Assembly: GCA_016742175.1 (NCBI GenBank)
Contig: JACVCH010000006.1
Location: forward strand, 62,001 to 126,000
Reading direction: 5' to 3'
Length of the DNA: 64,000 nt
Source of the DNA: Rhizobiaceae bacterium
GTDB taxonomy: Bacteria; Pseudomonadota; Alphaproteobacteria; Rhizobiales; Rhizobiaceae
Under the pieces are notes generated by a model that worked only from the letters and a program-made list of their open reading frames with translations, searched no databases and was not told where the DNA came from. Within the stretch, counting starts at the first letter, position 1. Each line of letters starts with the position of its first letter. Shown here piece by piece: positions 41,326 to 49,848 of the stretch. A program made the position numbers and the translations under genes.

Positions 41326-44136
41326 TCACTGCCCCAGCCTCTCCAAAATCGACGGCACATGCACCTGGTCCGACTTATAATTCCCCGTCAGCATGTACAT
41401 CATGATGTTCACCCCCGCCCGGTACGCATAGACGCGCTGCATCGGGTCGGCGGGCACGGTCGGCAGCATCGGCGCGCCGTTGGCAGCGGTCGCCCAGGCG
41501 CCGGCGAGGTCGTTGGCGGTGATCATGATCGGCGTCACGCCGTCGCCGACGCGCACCGGGCGATCCGCCGCTTCCTCCAGCGTCTGCGACGCCTCGACCC
41601 AGAGCGGGCTGCCGTTGAAGCGGCCGGGGAATTCGGGGAGGATGTAGAAGGCCTTGGTCAGCACATGGTCGTCCGGCACCGGCTCCAGCGGCGGCACGTT
41701 CATGTTGGCGAGGATGTCGCGCAGGCGCATGGTCGACGGGCTCGCGGAGCCGGCATCGAACCCCGCGCCGAACTGGTCGCGCGTGTCGAACAGCACCGTG
41801 CCGCCCTCCTGCATATAGGCGTCGATCCGCGCCAGCGCGGCTTCCGACGGCATCTCGCCGCCCTCGTCGATCGGCCAGTAGATCAGCGGATAGAACGCAA
41901 GCTCGTCCTCGGCGATGTCGACGCCCACCGGCTCGCCCGGCTCCAGCGCCGTCTTGTCGGTCAGGAACCGGCCGAGCCCTTCGAGCCCCGCGCGGCTGAT
42001 CGCGTCGATCGACGAGTCCCCCGTCAGAACATAGGCGATGCGCGTCTGGCTGATCGCGGCGATGGCCTCCTCGTCGCCGGGGCGAATGTCGCCCTCCTGC
42101 GCCTGCGCATCCGGCATCGCAACCGCGCCCATCAGCGCGAGCGCCAGCGCGGCGGGCACCGCTCGCGACGCGCGCGGCCGGCGCAGCTTGCCGCCGAGCC
42201 ACAGGACGGCCAGCGTGTCGAGGATCATCAGCGCTAGTGCGATCGCAAAGAGCGGCCCGCGCAGATCCACCTGCTCGTCGAAGCCATAGGCGACGTCGCG
42301 CACGGCGAGCGGCGTTTCAGGTCGCGCGATCGGCTCCAGTACCGCGTCTTGCGGCAGAAGATTGTGCGCCACGACGCCTTCCTCGCTGCCGTAGAGGCCG
42401 GGCGGGTTTTCCAGCGTCACCGGCGCATCCGCGGCCACCGCCAGCGGGCGCGCATCCGGCGTCGGCGGCACGAGGCTGCCATCGGCGGCGATCAGGCGGT
42501 AGGGCGGCAGCGTCGTCTCGCCATTGCCGGCCTGCGCATTTGCCGGCCCCTGATTGCGCGACAATTGCACCAGCCGGCGCAGCAATTCGACGAAGGAGCC
42601 GGAGATCGGCAGGTTCGACCATGTCGCCTGCGGCGTGATGTGGAAGAGCGCCAGCGTGCCGTCGACTCGCCGCGCGCCGGTCACGAGCGGCGTGCCGTCG
42701 GCAAGGTTCACCCAGCTCCGCTCGACGATGTCGGCGGTCGGCTCGGCCAGAACCTGCCGCGACACGGTCACGTCGGCCGGCGGCGTCAGGTCGGCGAAGG
42801 GCGAGCCCTCCGGATATTCGGCGATCGCCTGCGGCTCGGTCCAGGACAAGGTGCCGCCCAAAGCGCGCTCACCGATCCGCAGCCGCACCGGCAGCAGGTC
42901 CTCGTCCGGCTCGGCGGCGGCAAGGCGCGGGCCGGCGAAGCGCACCAGCGTGCCGCCGCCTTCGACCCATTCGGTCAGCGCCGCATGCGCCTCGTCCGGC
43001 AGCGTGCCGACATCGGCCATCACGATCATCGCCGGGCGCTGCTCGAGCAGTTCGGGAATGGCCGAGCCGAGATCGGCGCTCGTCGGCTGGACGAGGTCGG
43101 CAAAGGGCGCCAGCGCCCGGCTGATATAGTAGAGCGGCGAGAGAAGCGGCTGCGCCTCGTCGCCGTCGCCCTGCGCGATCAGCCCGACGCGGCGGCGACG
43201 CGAATTCTCGTCCAGCACACGCACCGCGCCCGCCTGCGCCTCGCCGTCGACGGCGATGGAATCGAAATCGTTGCGCAGCTCGAACGGGACGGTGAAGGCC
43301 GCGGTCGCGGCCGCTTCGCCCGCCCCGAAGGACAGTTCCGCCTCCGCGATCCGCCGGCCGCGATCGTCGAGCGCGGCGATGAGCGCCTGGCGCGGGCCGG
43401 CATCGCTCGTCGGCCGCACGGCCTCGACGACGAAGGCGTCAGGCTCGTTCGCGGTCCCCGTCAGGCCGATTTCGGTGACGCCCTGCGGCGTGGCCCAGAT
43501 CAGCCCGCTCGCATTGGCGAGAAGCCTGTCGAAAGCCGCTTCGTCGGCCTCACTCGCCAACCCGTCCGACAGCACCGCGACGGAGGCGTTCGGCACGTCG
43601 CCCAGCGTCGCTGCGACCCGCTCATAGGTCGCCGCGCGGTCCACCGGGACGGGGCGCGCCTCGGCCGCGTTCAGCCGCTCGCGCGCCGTCTCGGCGTCGA
43701 AGGGGCCAATCTCGGCATTGGGCGCATCGACGGTGAAGGCGAGCAGGACGGGGGCGTTTTCCGCCTCCGCATCGGCGATCAGCCGCTCGGCGGTCGCGAC
43801 CCGCATCGCCCAGTCCGGCGCGGACGCCCAGCCATTGTCGATGACGATCGCCACCGCATTGCCGCCGGTCGAGATGCGCTCGCGCGGATTGAACACCGGC
43901 TCGGCCAGCGCGAAGATGATCAGCGCCGCCATCGCGAGCCGCAAGAGCGTCAGCCACCAGGGGCTCTGGTGCGGCGTCTCCTCCTTGCGCAACACGCGGG
44001 CGAGGATCTTCAGCGGCGGAAAGGCTTCCGTCTGCGGCTTCGGCGGCGTCAGGCGCAACAGCCACCAGATCACCGGCAGGGCGATGAGCCCGGCCAGCAC
44101 AGCCGGCAGCCCGAATGAGAGCGGCAGGAACCCCAT
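41326..44136 (-). CDS. DUF4159 domain protein with BatA N-terminal region
   Basis: A 936-residue membrane protein. It has an N-terminal BatA segment with two helices (FGLPAVLAGLIALPVIWWLLR, WWLTLLRLAMAALIIFALAEPV), a vWA-like domain (VAIVIDNGWASAP, VAVLSDGLASEADE), amidotransferase-like and beta-rich middle regions, a third membrane segment near residue 635, and a C-terminal DUF4159 domain (about 700-936, with ALDxxGxEG-type segment AISRAGLEGLGRFL and GGTVLFDTRDQFG). Its ATG overlaps the DUF58 stop (single-base overlap), which places it firmly in the MoxR operon. Confidence 0.88.
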   Translation of the reverse strand: MGFLPLSFGLPAVLAGLIALPVIWWLLRLTPPKPQTEAFPPLKILARVLRKEETPHQSPWWLTLLRLAMAALIIFALAEPVFNPRERISTGGNAVAIVIDNGWASAPDWAMRVATAERLIADAEAENAPVLLAFTVDAPNAEIGPFDAETARERLNAAEARPVPVDRAATYERVAATLGDVPNASVAVLSDGLASEADEAAFDRLLANASGLIWATPQGVTEIGLTGTANEPDAFVVEAVRPTSDAGPRQALIAALDDRGRRIAEAELSFGAGEAAATAAFTVPFELRNDFDSIAVDGEAQAGAVRVLDENSRRRRVGLIAQGDGDEAQPLLSPLYYISRALAPFADLVQPTSADLGSAIPELLEQRPAMIVMADVGTLPDEAHAALTEWVEGGGTLVRFAGPRLAAAEPDEDLLPVRLRIGERALGGTLSWTEPQAIAEYPEGSPFADLTPPADVTVSRQVLAEPTADIVERSWVNLADGTPLVTGARRVDGTLALFHITPQATWSNLPISGSFVELLRRLVQLSRNQGPANAQAGNGETTLPPYRLIAADGSLVPPTPDARPLAVAADAPVTLENPPGLYGSEEGVVAHNLLPQDAVLEPIARPETPLAVRDVAYGFDEQVDLRGPLFAIALALMILDTLAVLWLGGKLRRPRASRAVPAALALALMGAVAMPDAQAQEGDIRPGDEEAIAAISQTRIAYVLTGDSSIDAISRAGLEGLGRFLTDKTALEPGEPVGVDIAEDELAFYPLIYWPIDEGGEMPSEAALARIDAYMQEGGTVLFDTRDQFGAGFDAGSASPSTMRLRDILANMNVPPLEPVPDDHVLTKAFYILPEFPGRFNGSPLWVEASQTLEEAADRPVRVGDGVTPIMITANDLAGAWATAANGAPMLPTVPADPMQRVYAYRAGVNIMMYMLTGNYKSDQVHVPSILERLGQ

Positions 44137-45032
44137 CAGCGGCCCCCCTGGCTCATCGCCAGATGGACGCGCACCAGCGCGTCGGAGGCCAGCTTGTCGG
44201 TGTGGTTCACCGTATAGCTCCAGCCGAGCTTGCGCGCCCAGGCCGACAGTTCCTCACGCCGCGCGGCGTAGAGGTTGCGGTAGTCCTCGCGCAGCGTCTC
44301 AGCGCGTCCGGCCGTCAGCTTCGTGCCCGTCTCCGGATCCTGGAATTCGGTGCGGCCCGAATAGGGAAACTCCTCTTCCGCCGGGTCGGAAATCTCGATC
44401 AGGTGCGCGCGCACGCCGCGCGTCGCCAGCACATCCAGCCATTCGCGCGTCTCCTCGACCGGGTCGAGGAAGTCGGAGATCAGCACCACGTCGGAAAAGC
44501 GCTTCATGGTCGAAAGGTCCGGCCGCGTCGGCAGATGCGCCGCGTGCATCATCTGCGCCGCCAGCCGCTCGGCGCCGTTGCGCGCCGAAAACGGATCGGT
44601 CAGGCCGGGCCAGGCGATCCGCTCGCCCGAGCGCGACAAAAGTTCGGCCAGCGCCAGTGCCAGAACCAGCGCGCGCGATTCCTTCGAGACGTTCGCCGTC
44701 TTCGACTGGTAGAGCATGGAGGCCGAGGGGTCGGCCCACAGCCACACCGTATGCGCCGCCTCCCATTCGCGGTCGCGCACATAGGTGTGGTCGTCGCGCG
44801 CCGAGCGCCGCCAGTCGATCCGGGCGATCGCCTCGCCGTCGACGTAAGGCCGGAACTGCCAGAAATTCTCGCCGATGCCGCGCTTGCGCCGTCCGTGCCA
44901 GCCGGCGATCACCGTATTGACCACCCGCCGCGCCTCGATCAGCAGGTCGGGCACCAGCGCCGCGCGAACGCGGGCGCGGGCCAGCGCGTCGCGCGGGGCG
45001 ACGGCAGGGCTGACCGCACCGAGCGAAGCCAT
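44136..45032 (-). CDS. DUF58 domain protein
   Basis: A 298-residue cytoplasmic protein with the DUF58 signature: FWQFRPYVDGEAIARIDWRRSARDDHTYVRDRE in the N-terminal third and a vWA-like second half (TVWLWADPSASMLYQS, VVLISDFLDPVEE). DUF58 proteins are almost always encoded next to MoxR ATPases, as here: the ATG shares one base with the moxR stop. Probably a MoxR partner or client recruiter. Confidence 0.93.
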   Translation of the reverse strand: MASLGAVSPAVAPRDALARARVRAALVPDLLIEARRVVNTVIAGWHGRRKRGIGENFWQFRPYVDGEAIARIDWRRSARDDHTYVRDREWEAAHTVWLWADPSASMLYQSKTANVSKESRALVLALALAELLSRSGERIAWPGLTDPFSARNGAERLAAQMMHAAHLPTRPDLSTMKRFSDVVLISDFLDPVEETREWLDVLATRGVRAHLIEISDPAEEEFPYSGRTEFQDPETGTKLTAGRAETLREDYRNLYAARREELSAWARKLGWSYTVNHTDKLASDALVRVHLAMSQGGR

Positions 45033-46036
45033 CAGACCGCCTTTGCGAGCCGCGCGATCACGTCGCGAACCGTCATGCCTTCCGCCCTTGCGGCGAAAGT
45101 CAGCGCCATGCGGTGCTGAAGCACCGGCTCGGCAAGGTCGCGCACGTCGTCGATCGAGGGCGCGAGCCTGCCGTCATAGAGCGCGCGGGCGCGGGCGCAC
45201 AGCGTCAGCGCCTGGCTGGCGCGCGGGCCAGGGCCCCACGAAACGTGCCGGTCCGTTTCCGCATCGCCCGAGCCGGGCCGCGCCGAGCGCACCAGCTTCA
45301 GGATCGCGTCGACCACGCTTTCGGGCACCGGCATGCGCCGGATCAGCGACTGCACGGTCTTCAGCCGCGCCGCGTCGAGCACGTTATCGGCCTTCTGGTC
45401 GTTGACGCCCGTCGTCTCGATCAGGATGCGCCGCTCGGCGGCAAGTTCGGGATAGTCGATGTCGATCTGCATCAGGAAGCGGTCGAGCTGCGCTTCGGGC
45501 AGCGGGTAGGTGCCTTCCTGCTCCAGCGGGTTCTGTGTCGCGAGCACGTGGAACGGGGAGGGCAGGTCGTGGCGCTCGCCGGCCACCGTCACGTGATATT
45601 CCTGCATCGACTGCAGCAGCGCCGACTGCGTGCGCGGCGAGGCGCGGTTGATCTCGTCGGCCATCAAGAGCTGCGCGAAGATCGGCCCCTTGATGAAGCG
45701 GAAGGAGCGTCGGCCCGTCTCGTCCTGCTCCATCACCTCGGAGCCGAGAATGTCGGAGGGCATAAGGTCGGGGGTGAACTGGATACGGCGGCCGTCGAGG
45801 CCGAGCACGATGCCGAGCGTCTCGACCAGCTTGGTCTTGGCAAGGCCGGGCACGCCGACGAGCAACCCGTGGCCGCCGGCCAGGATCGCCACCAGCGTGC
45901 GCTCGACCACCGCTTCCTGGCCGAAGATCACCTTGCCGACCGCCTGCCGCACCTTGCCGATTTCGGCCAGCGCGCGCTCGGCTTCGGCCACCATCTCGGT
46001 CTCGCTCATCGCTGGTTCCTTGATGGTCAGGCTCAT
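45032..46036 (-). CDS. MoxR-family AAA+ ATPase
   Basis: A 334-residue AAA+ ATPase with Walker A GVPGLAKTK near residue 65, Walker B LLMADEINRASPRTQSALL, sensor 1 LATQNPLEQEGTYPLPEAQLDRF and the arginine finger and sensor-2 region WGPGPRASQALT. MoxR ATPases act as chaperones that mature protein complexes, often metalloenzymes or surface complexes. Two starts have equally good AAGGA sites (46036 and 46009); the longer is listed. It is the first gene of the four-gene operon and divergent from the DUF1285 gene. Confidence 0.93.
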   Translation of the reverse strand: MSLTIKEPAMSETEMVAEAERALAEIGKVRQAVGKVIFGQEAVVERTLVAILAGGHGLLVGVPGLAKTKLVETLGIVLGLDGRRIQFTPDLMPSDILGSEVMEQDETGRRSFRFIKGPIFAQLLMADEINRASPRTQSALLQSMQEYHVTVAGERHDLPSPFHVLATQNPLEQEGTYPLPEAQLDRFLMQIDIDYPELAAERRILIETTGVNDQKADNVLDAARLKTVQSLIRRMPVPESVVDAILKLVRSARPGSGDAETDRHVSWGPGPRASQALTLCARARALYDGRLAPSIDDVRDLAEPVLQHRMALTFAARAEGMTVRDVIARLAKAV

Positions 46037-46145
46037 GTCGTCGTCCTTGGGCTTGGGGCAATTCACGCCTTGGCGCAACCGGCGCGATCAACTTAAATGG
46101 TACGCCTGTGCTGACAAGCGAAACAACAGTGACTATTTCGTGACG

Positions 46146-46769
46146 ATGACCGATGCACAGAAAACGGCTGGCCTTGCCGCAGCGACCGACAGCGCCGGCC
46201 TCGAAGCGCTCGTTTCCCGCGCCGCGCGCGCCGGCAAGGGCGCGGCTCCCGTCGACAAGTGGAACCCCGATTTCTGCGGCGATCTCGACATGGAGATCAA
46301 GGCGGACGGCACTTGGTTCTACATGGGAACGCCGATCGGGCGCATGCCGCTCGTCCAGCTTTTCTCCTCCGTCCTGCGCAAGGACGAGGACGGCAACACC
46401 TATCTCGTCACCCCGGTCGAAAAGGTCGGCATCCGCGTCGAGGACGCGCATTTTCTCGCCGTCGAGATGGACGTTTCGGGAAAGGGGGAGGGGCAGGTCC
46501 TGACCTTCCGCACCAATGTCGGCGACGTCGTCGAGGCTGGTCCCGAGCATCCGTTGCGATTCGTCGACGAGGACGAGACGGGCGGCCTGAAGCCCTATCT
46601 CCATGTTCGCGGCCGGCTCGAAGCGCTCGTCGCGCGGCCGGTCATGTACCAGCTCGCCGAGATCGGCGAGGAGATCGAGGTCGGCGGCCGCGCCATGTTC
46701 TGCCTGCGCTCGAAGGGCGAGATCTTCCCGGTCATGCCGATTGCGGAGCTGAACCGTCTTGCGGGCTGA
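46146..46769 (+). CDS. DUF1285 family protein
   Basis: A 207-residue protein of the DUF1285 family: WNPDFCGDLDMEIKADGTWFYMGTPIGR, VLRKDEDGNTYLVTPVEKVGI and a split-barrel-like body. A structure is known for a Shewanella member but no function is established. ATG 46146 lies 67 bases from the divergent moxR operon's 5' end. It overlaps the next gene by 11 bases and forms an operon DUF1285 - Nudix - cca. Confidence 0.9.
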   Translation: MTDAQKTAGLAAATDSAGLEALVSRAARAGKGAAPVDKWNPDFCGDLDMEIKADGTWFYMGTPIGRMPLVQLFSSVLRKDEDGNTYLVTPVEKVGIRVEDAHFLAVEMDVSGKGEGQVLTFRTNVGDVVEAGPEHPLRFVDEDETGGLKPYLHVRGRLEALVARPVMYQLAEIGEEIEVGGRAMFCLRSKGEIFPVMPIAELNRLAG

Positions 46770-47397
46770 AGCACTGGACGCACCGCTCTTCTCGGCCGCC
46801 GATTTCCGTCGCCGCGCCGCGCGCGAAAAGGCGCCTCACGAGGGCACCGATTATGGCGATCACAGCCTCAATCCGGACATGCGCCATCTGATCGTCCACG
46901 AGCGGCTGCGCGACGCGGCCGTCATGATCGCCGCCGTCGACCATCCGGACGGCGCGACGATCATCCTCACCAAGCGCACCGAAAAGCTGCGCAGCCATTC
47001 CGGCCAGATCGCCTTTCCCGGCGGGCGGATCGACGCGACCGACCCGACGCCCGAGTTCGCCGCCATCCGCGAAACCGAGGAAGAGATCGGCATCGGTGCC
47101 GAGACGATCGAGATCGTCGGCCGGATGCCCGACTACGTCTCCGGCTCCGGTTTCCGCATCTCGCCGGTTCTCGGCATCGCCGGGCCGGGCTTCATGCTGA
47201 CGCTCAACGAGGACGAGGTCGACGACGCCTTCGAGGTGCCGCTCGCCTTCCTGATGGACCCCGCGAACCACACCCGCGACAGCCGCATCTGGCAGGAGCG
47301 CGAGCGCTTCTTCTACACGATGCCCTTCGGCGAGCGGCATATCTGGGGCGTCACCGCCGGCATCATCCGCACGCTCTATGAAAGGCTCTACGCGTGA
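46759..47397 (+). CDS. Nudix hydrolase, CoA pyrophosphatase type (NudL/YeaB-like)
   Basis: A 212-residue Nudix protein with the CoAse-type signature: LRSHSGQIAFPGGRID (UPF0035 motif) directly followed by the Nudix box ending AAIRETEEEIGI. It should cleave CoA or its derivatives to phosphopantetheine and 3',5'-ADP. The start is a TTG at 46759, inside the end of the previous gene, with GGAG nine bases upstream; no ATG occurs in frame before the core domain. Its stop overlaps the cca start (GTGA). Translation of the three genes is probably coupled. Confidence 0.88.
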   Translation: MRAEALDAPLFSAADFRRRAAREKAPHEGTDYGDHSLNPDMRHLIVHERLRDAAVMIAAVDHPDGATIILTKRTEKLRSHSGQIAFPGGRIDATDPTPEFAAIRETEEEIGIGAETIEIVGRMPDYVSGSGFRISPVLGIAGPGFMLTLNEDEVDDAFEVPLAFLMDPANHTRDSRIWQERERFFYTMPFGERHIWGVTAGIIRTLYERLYA

Positions 47398-48659
47398 GCG
47401 TTTCCATCTCCGATGCGCCGTGGCTTAAGGACAAGACGCTGCAGAAGCTCCTGGCCGTCCTTTCCGCCGATGGCGAGGAAGCCCGGATCGCCGGCGGGGC
47501 GGTGCGCAATGCGCTTCTCGGCGAAGACGTCACCGACATCGACATCGCCACGACCTGCCTTCCCGACGAAACGGAAAAGCGCGCTGCCGAGGCCGGCTTC
47601 AAGCCGGTCCCGACCGGCAAGGCGCATGGCACGATCACCGTGGTCGCGCACGGAAAACCCTTTGAAGTCACGACCTTGCGGGCCGATGTCGAAAACCACG
47701 GCCGCCACGCCACCGTCGCCTTCGGCCGCGACTGGCAGGTCGATGCCGAACGGCGCGACTTCACCATCAACGCGCTCTACGCCACCGCCGACGGCAAAGT
47801 CATCGACCTCGTGGGCGGCGTCGCGGACCTCGAGAAGCGCAACCTTCGCTTCATCGGCAATGCCAAGGACCGCATCCGCGAAGACTATCTGCGCATCCTG
47901 CGCTTCTACCGCTTCTTCGCCTGGTACGGCTCCGGCCGGCCGGATGCGGAGGGGATCAAGGCGTCGGCACGGCTCAAATCCGGCCTGTCGCAGCTTTCCG
48001 CCGAACGCATCTGGGCGGAGCTGAAGAAACTCCTCTCGGCTCCCGACCCGTCCCGGGCGCTGCTCTGGATGCGCCAGTCCGGCGTCCTGACGGCGGTGCT
48101 GCCCGAGAGCGAGAAATGGGGCATCGATGCCGTCCCCGGCCTGGTAGCAGCCGAACGTGATCTCGGCTGGCCGGTCGATCCGATGCTGCGACTCATGTCG
48201 ATCATCCCGCCGACCGCCGAGCGCGTGGATAGTCTTTCCGAGCGGCTGAAACTGTCGAAGAACGAGGCCAAAAGGCTGCAGGAATGGGCCGGTTTCGGCG
48301 AAGTTTCGGCTGATACCAGCGAGATTTCGCTCGCAAAGCGCCTGTTTTCGGCCGGCCAGCAGCCGGGCGTGGATAAGTTGAAGCTGGCACTCGCGGCCGC
48401 CCGCATGCGCGCCGTCCAGAACGACCTCGATCTCGTCGCCGCCGGGCAATATTCGCAATTGCTGAAATACGCAGAGGCGTGGGACGAGCCGAAGTTTCCG
48501 ATCCAGGGCCGCGACCTCGTGGCGCTCGGCGCGCCGCAGGACGAGCGTCTCGGCAAGGCGCTCTCAACGCTCAAGGATGCGTGGGTGTCGTCAGGCTTCA
48601 CGCTTGGCCGCGAGGCGCTCGTCGAGCGCGCCCGCGGTCTCTTGCAACTCGAAGGCTAG
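47394..48659 (+). CDS. cca: CCA tRNA nucleotidyltransferase
   Basis: A 421-residue class II CCA-adding enzyme or poly(A) polymerase-like protein. It has RIAGGAVRNALLG with the nucleotidyltransferase motif DIDIAT, ERRDFTINALYAT, DLVGGVADLEKRNLRFIG and REDYLRILRFYRF near residue 165. It repairs or adds the 3' CCA of tRNAs. The start is GTG 47394, overlapping the Nudix stop. It is the last gene of the operon and overlaps the DUF1059 gene on the other strand by 4 bases. Confidence 0.95.
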   Translation: MSVSISDAPWLKDKTLQKLLAVLSADGEEARIAGGAVRNALLGEDVTDIDIATTCLPDETEKRAAEAGFKPVPTGKAHGTITVVAHGKPFEVTTLRADVENHGRHATVAFGRDWQVDAERRDFTINALYATADGKVIDLVGGVADLEKRNLRFIGNAKDRIREDYLRILRFYRFFAWYGSGRPDAEGIKASARLKSGLSQLSAERIWAELKKLLSAPDPSRALLWMRQSGVLTAVLPESEKWGIDAVPGLVAAERDLGWPVDPMLRLMSIIPPTAERVDSLSERLKLSKNEAKRLQEWAGFGEVSADTSEISLAKRLFSAGQQPGVDKLKLALAAARMRAVQNDLDLVAAGQYSQLLKYAEAWDEPKFPIQGRDLVALGAPQDERLGKALSTLKDAWVSSGFTLGREALVERARGLLQLEG

Positions 48660-48841
48660 GCGGCCTTCTGCGCGTTGGTGATGCGGGAGCGGATGGCCTC
48701 GACCATCGTCTCGCGGATCGTGTCCTCGCCATGCGCCTGGCGCATGTGCTCGACCGCGCGGCGCATCACCTCGGCTTCCTGGTCATGTCGGGTGTGCCAT
48801 TCGCAACCCGGAACGAGCGAGCCGCAATGAAATTCCTTCAT
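48656..48841 (-). CDS. Small DUF1059 protein, second copy
   Basis: A 61-residue DUF1059 protein: KEFHCGSLVPGCEWHTRH with two Cys and nearby His, then the helix AVEHMRQAHGEDTIRE. It is closer to the DUF1059 consensus (FxCGxxxxxCxW) than the paralogue at 17802-18008. The Cys/His arrangement could bind metal, but this is unproven. ATG 48841; its stop overlaps the cca 3' end. Confidence 0.82.
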   Translation of the reverse strand: MKEFHCGSLVPGCEWHTRHDQEAEVMRRAVEHMRQAHGEDTIRETMVEAIRSRITNAQKAA

Positions 48842-48960
48842 CGGTCTTCTCCCTTCTTCGGCAATGGGCAATCATAGCCGACGCCCGGTGTGGCGTCGAT
48901 GCATCTTCAACTTGATCCCGTTGCGGAAGTTCCTTCAAATTTCCGTCCGGGAAGGTATCG

Positions 48961-48968
48961 TTAACCAT
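48961..48968 (+). promoter_or_regulatory. CtrA-like half-site upstream of the second L,D-transpeptidase
   Basis: TTAACCAT, identical to the half-site found before ctrA at 5148-5155, lies 43 bases before the gene start, followed by a TTTACG after a short gap. A single half-site is weak evidence. Confidence 0.4.
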
Positions 48969-49010
48969 ACGCGTTTACGAAAATCGTCAGGGGTTATTTC
49001 GTCAAAGGCA

Positions 49011-49637
49011 ATGTCCATGTCCATTTCGCGCCGCGGCTTTCTGGCCGGCCTACCGCTCGTTCTCGTCGCCTGCACGGCCGGCACCGAATACCGCACCGCC
49101 ATGCTCAACTACGCCGCGTTGCCGGACGAGAGCTTCCCGCTGCGCGCCGTTCCGCTCGACAAGATCAAGCCGGAACTGCGCCGCCAGGAGGTCGCCTACG
49201 AGACCAAGCAGCCGAAGGGCACCGTCGTCGTCAACACGCCCGAGCGCCGGCTCTACTACGTGATGGGCGACGGCCGGGCGATGCGCTACGGCATCGGCGT
49301 CGGCAAGGAAGGCCTCGCGCTGCGCGGCAACGCCACGGTCGGCCGCAAGGCCGAATGGCCGAACTGGACGCCGACTGCCAACATGATCAGCCGCGACCCG
49401 CGCAACCGCCAGTTCGCCGGCGGCGTGCCCGGCGGCCCGACCAACCCGCTCGGCGCCCGCGCGCTCTACCTCCACCGCGGCGGCCGCGACACCATGTTCC
49501 GCATCCACGGCACCAACCAGCCGCAGTCGATCGGCCTGGCGATGTCGTCGGGCTGCGTGCGGATGCTCAACCACGACGTGATCGATCTCTACGAGCGCGT
49601 GCCGGTGGGGGCGAAGGTGGTGGTGATCCAGGCTTGA
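49011..49637 (+). CDS. L,D-transpeptidase (YkuD) lipoprotein, copy 2
   Basis: A 208-residue exported enzyme: an N-terminal ISRRGFLAG twin-arginine-like motif, a lipobox LVLVAC near residue 21, and a YkuD domain with FRIHGTNQPQSIGLAMSSGC (catalytic His and Cys). It shares most of its core with the 35608-36369 paralogue but lacks that protein's C-terminal 30-residue tail. ATG 49011 and ATG 49017 are both possible. A CtrA-like half-site lies upstream. Confidence 0.92.
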   Translation: MSMSISRRGFLAGLPLVLVACTAGTEYRTAMLNYAALPDESFPLRAVPLDKIKPELRRQEVAYETKQPKGTVVVNTPERRLYYVMGDGRAMRYGIGVGKEGLALRGNATVGRKAEWPNWTPTANMISRDPRNRQFAGGVPGGPTNPLGARALYLHRGGRDTMFRIHGTNQPQSIGLAMSSGCVRMLNHDVIDLYERVPVGAKVVVIQA

Positions 49638-49674
49638 GGGGGGCGGATTGCTGCCCGGCATTGAGGTAGCGAAG

Positions 49675-49823
49675 CACCCCCACTCCGGCCCTTCGGGCCA
49701 CCTCTCCCCCTGCCCGGGGGAGAGGAAATCCAAGCTGGAAAAGCGCCGCCGCTGCGGCAGCGCGTTTTCCTCTCCCCCGGACAGGGAGAGAGGTGGCGCG
49801 CGAAGCGCGACGGAGTGGGGGTG
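49675..49823. repeat. Palindromic repeat, CCACTCCG/CCACCTCTCCCCC family, second locus
   Basis: Inverted ends CACCCCCACTCCG and CGGAGTGGGGGTG, inner arms CCACCTCTCCCCCTG and the imperfect CAGGGAGAGAGGTGG, and the core AAGCTGGAAAAGCGCCG shared with 38297-38583. The left stem has CCCTTCGGG; the right stem has GCGCGCGAAGCGCG. Confidence 0.85.
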
Positions 49824-49848
49824 CTCAGCGCTGCCTGCGGACGCCGCG

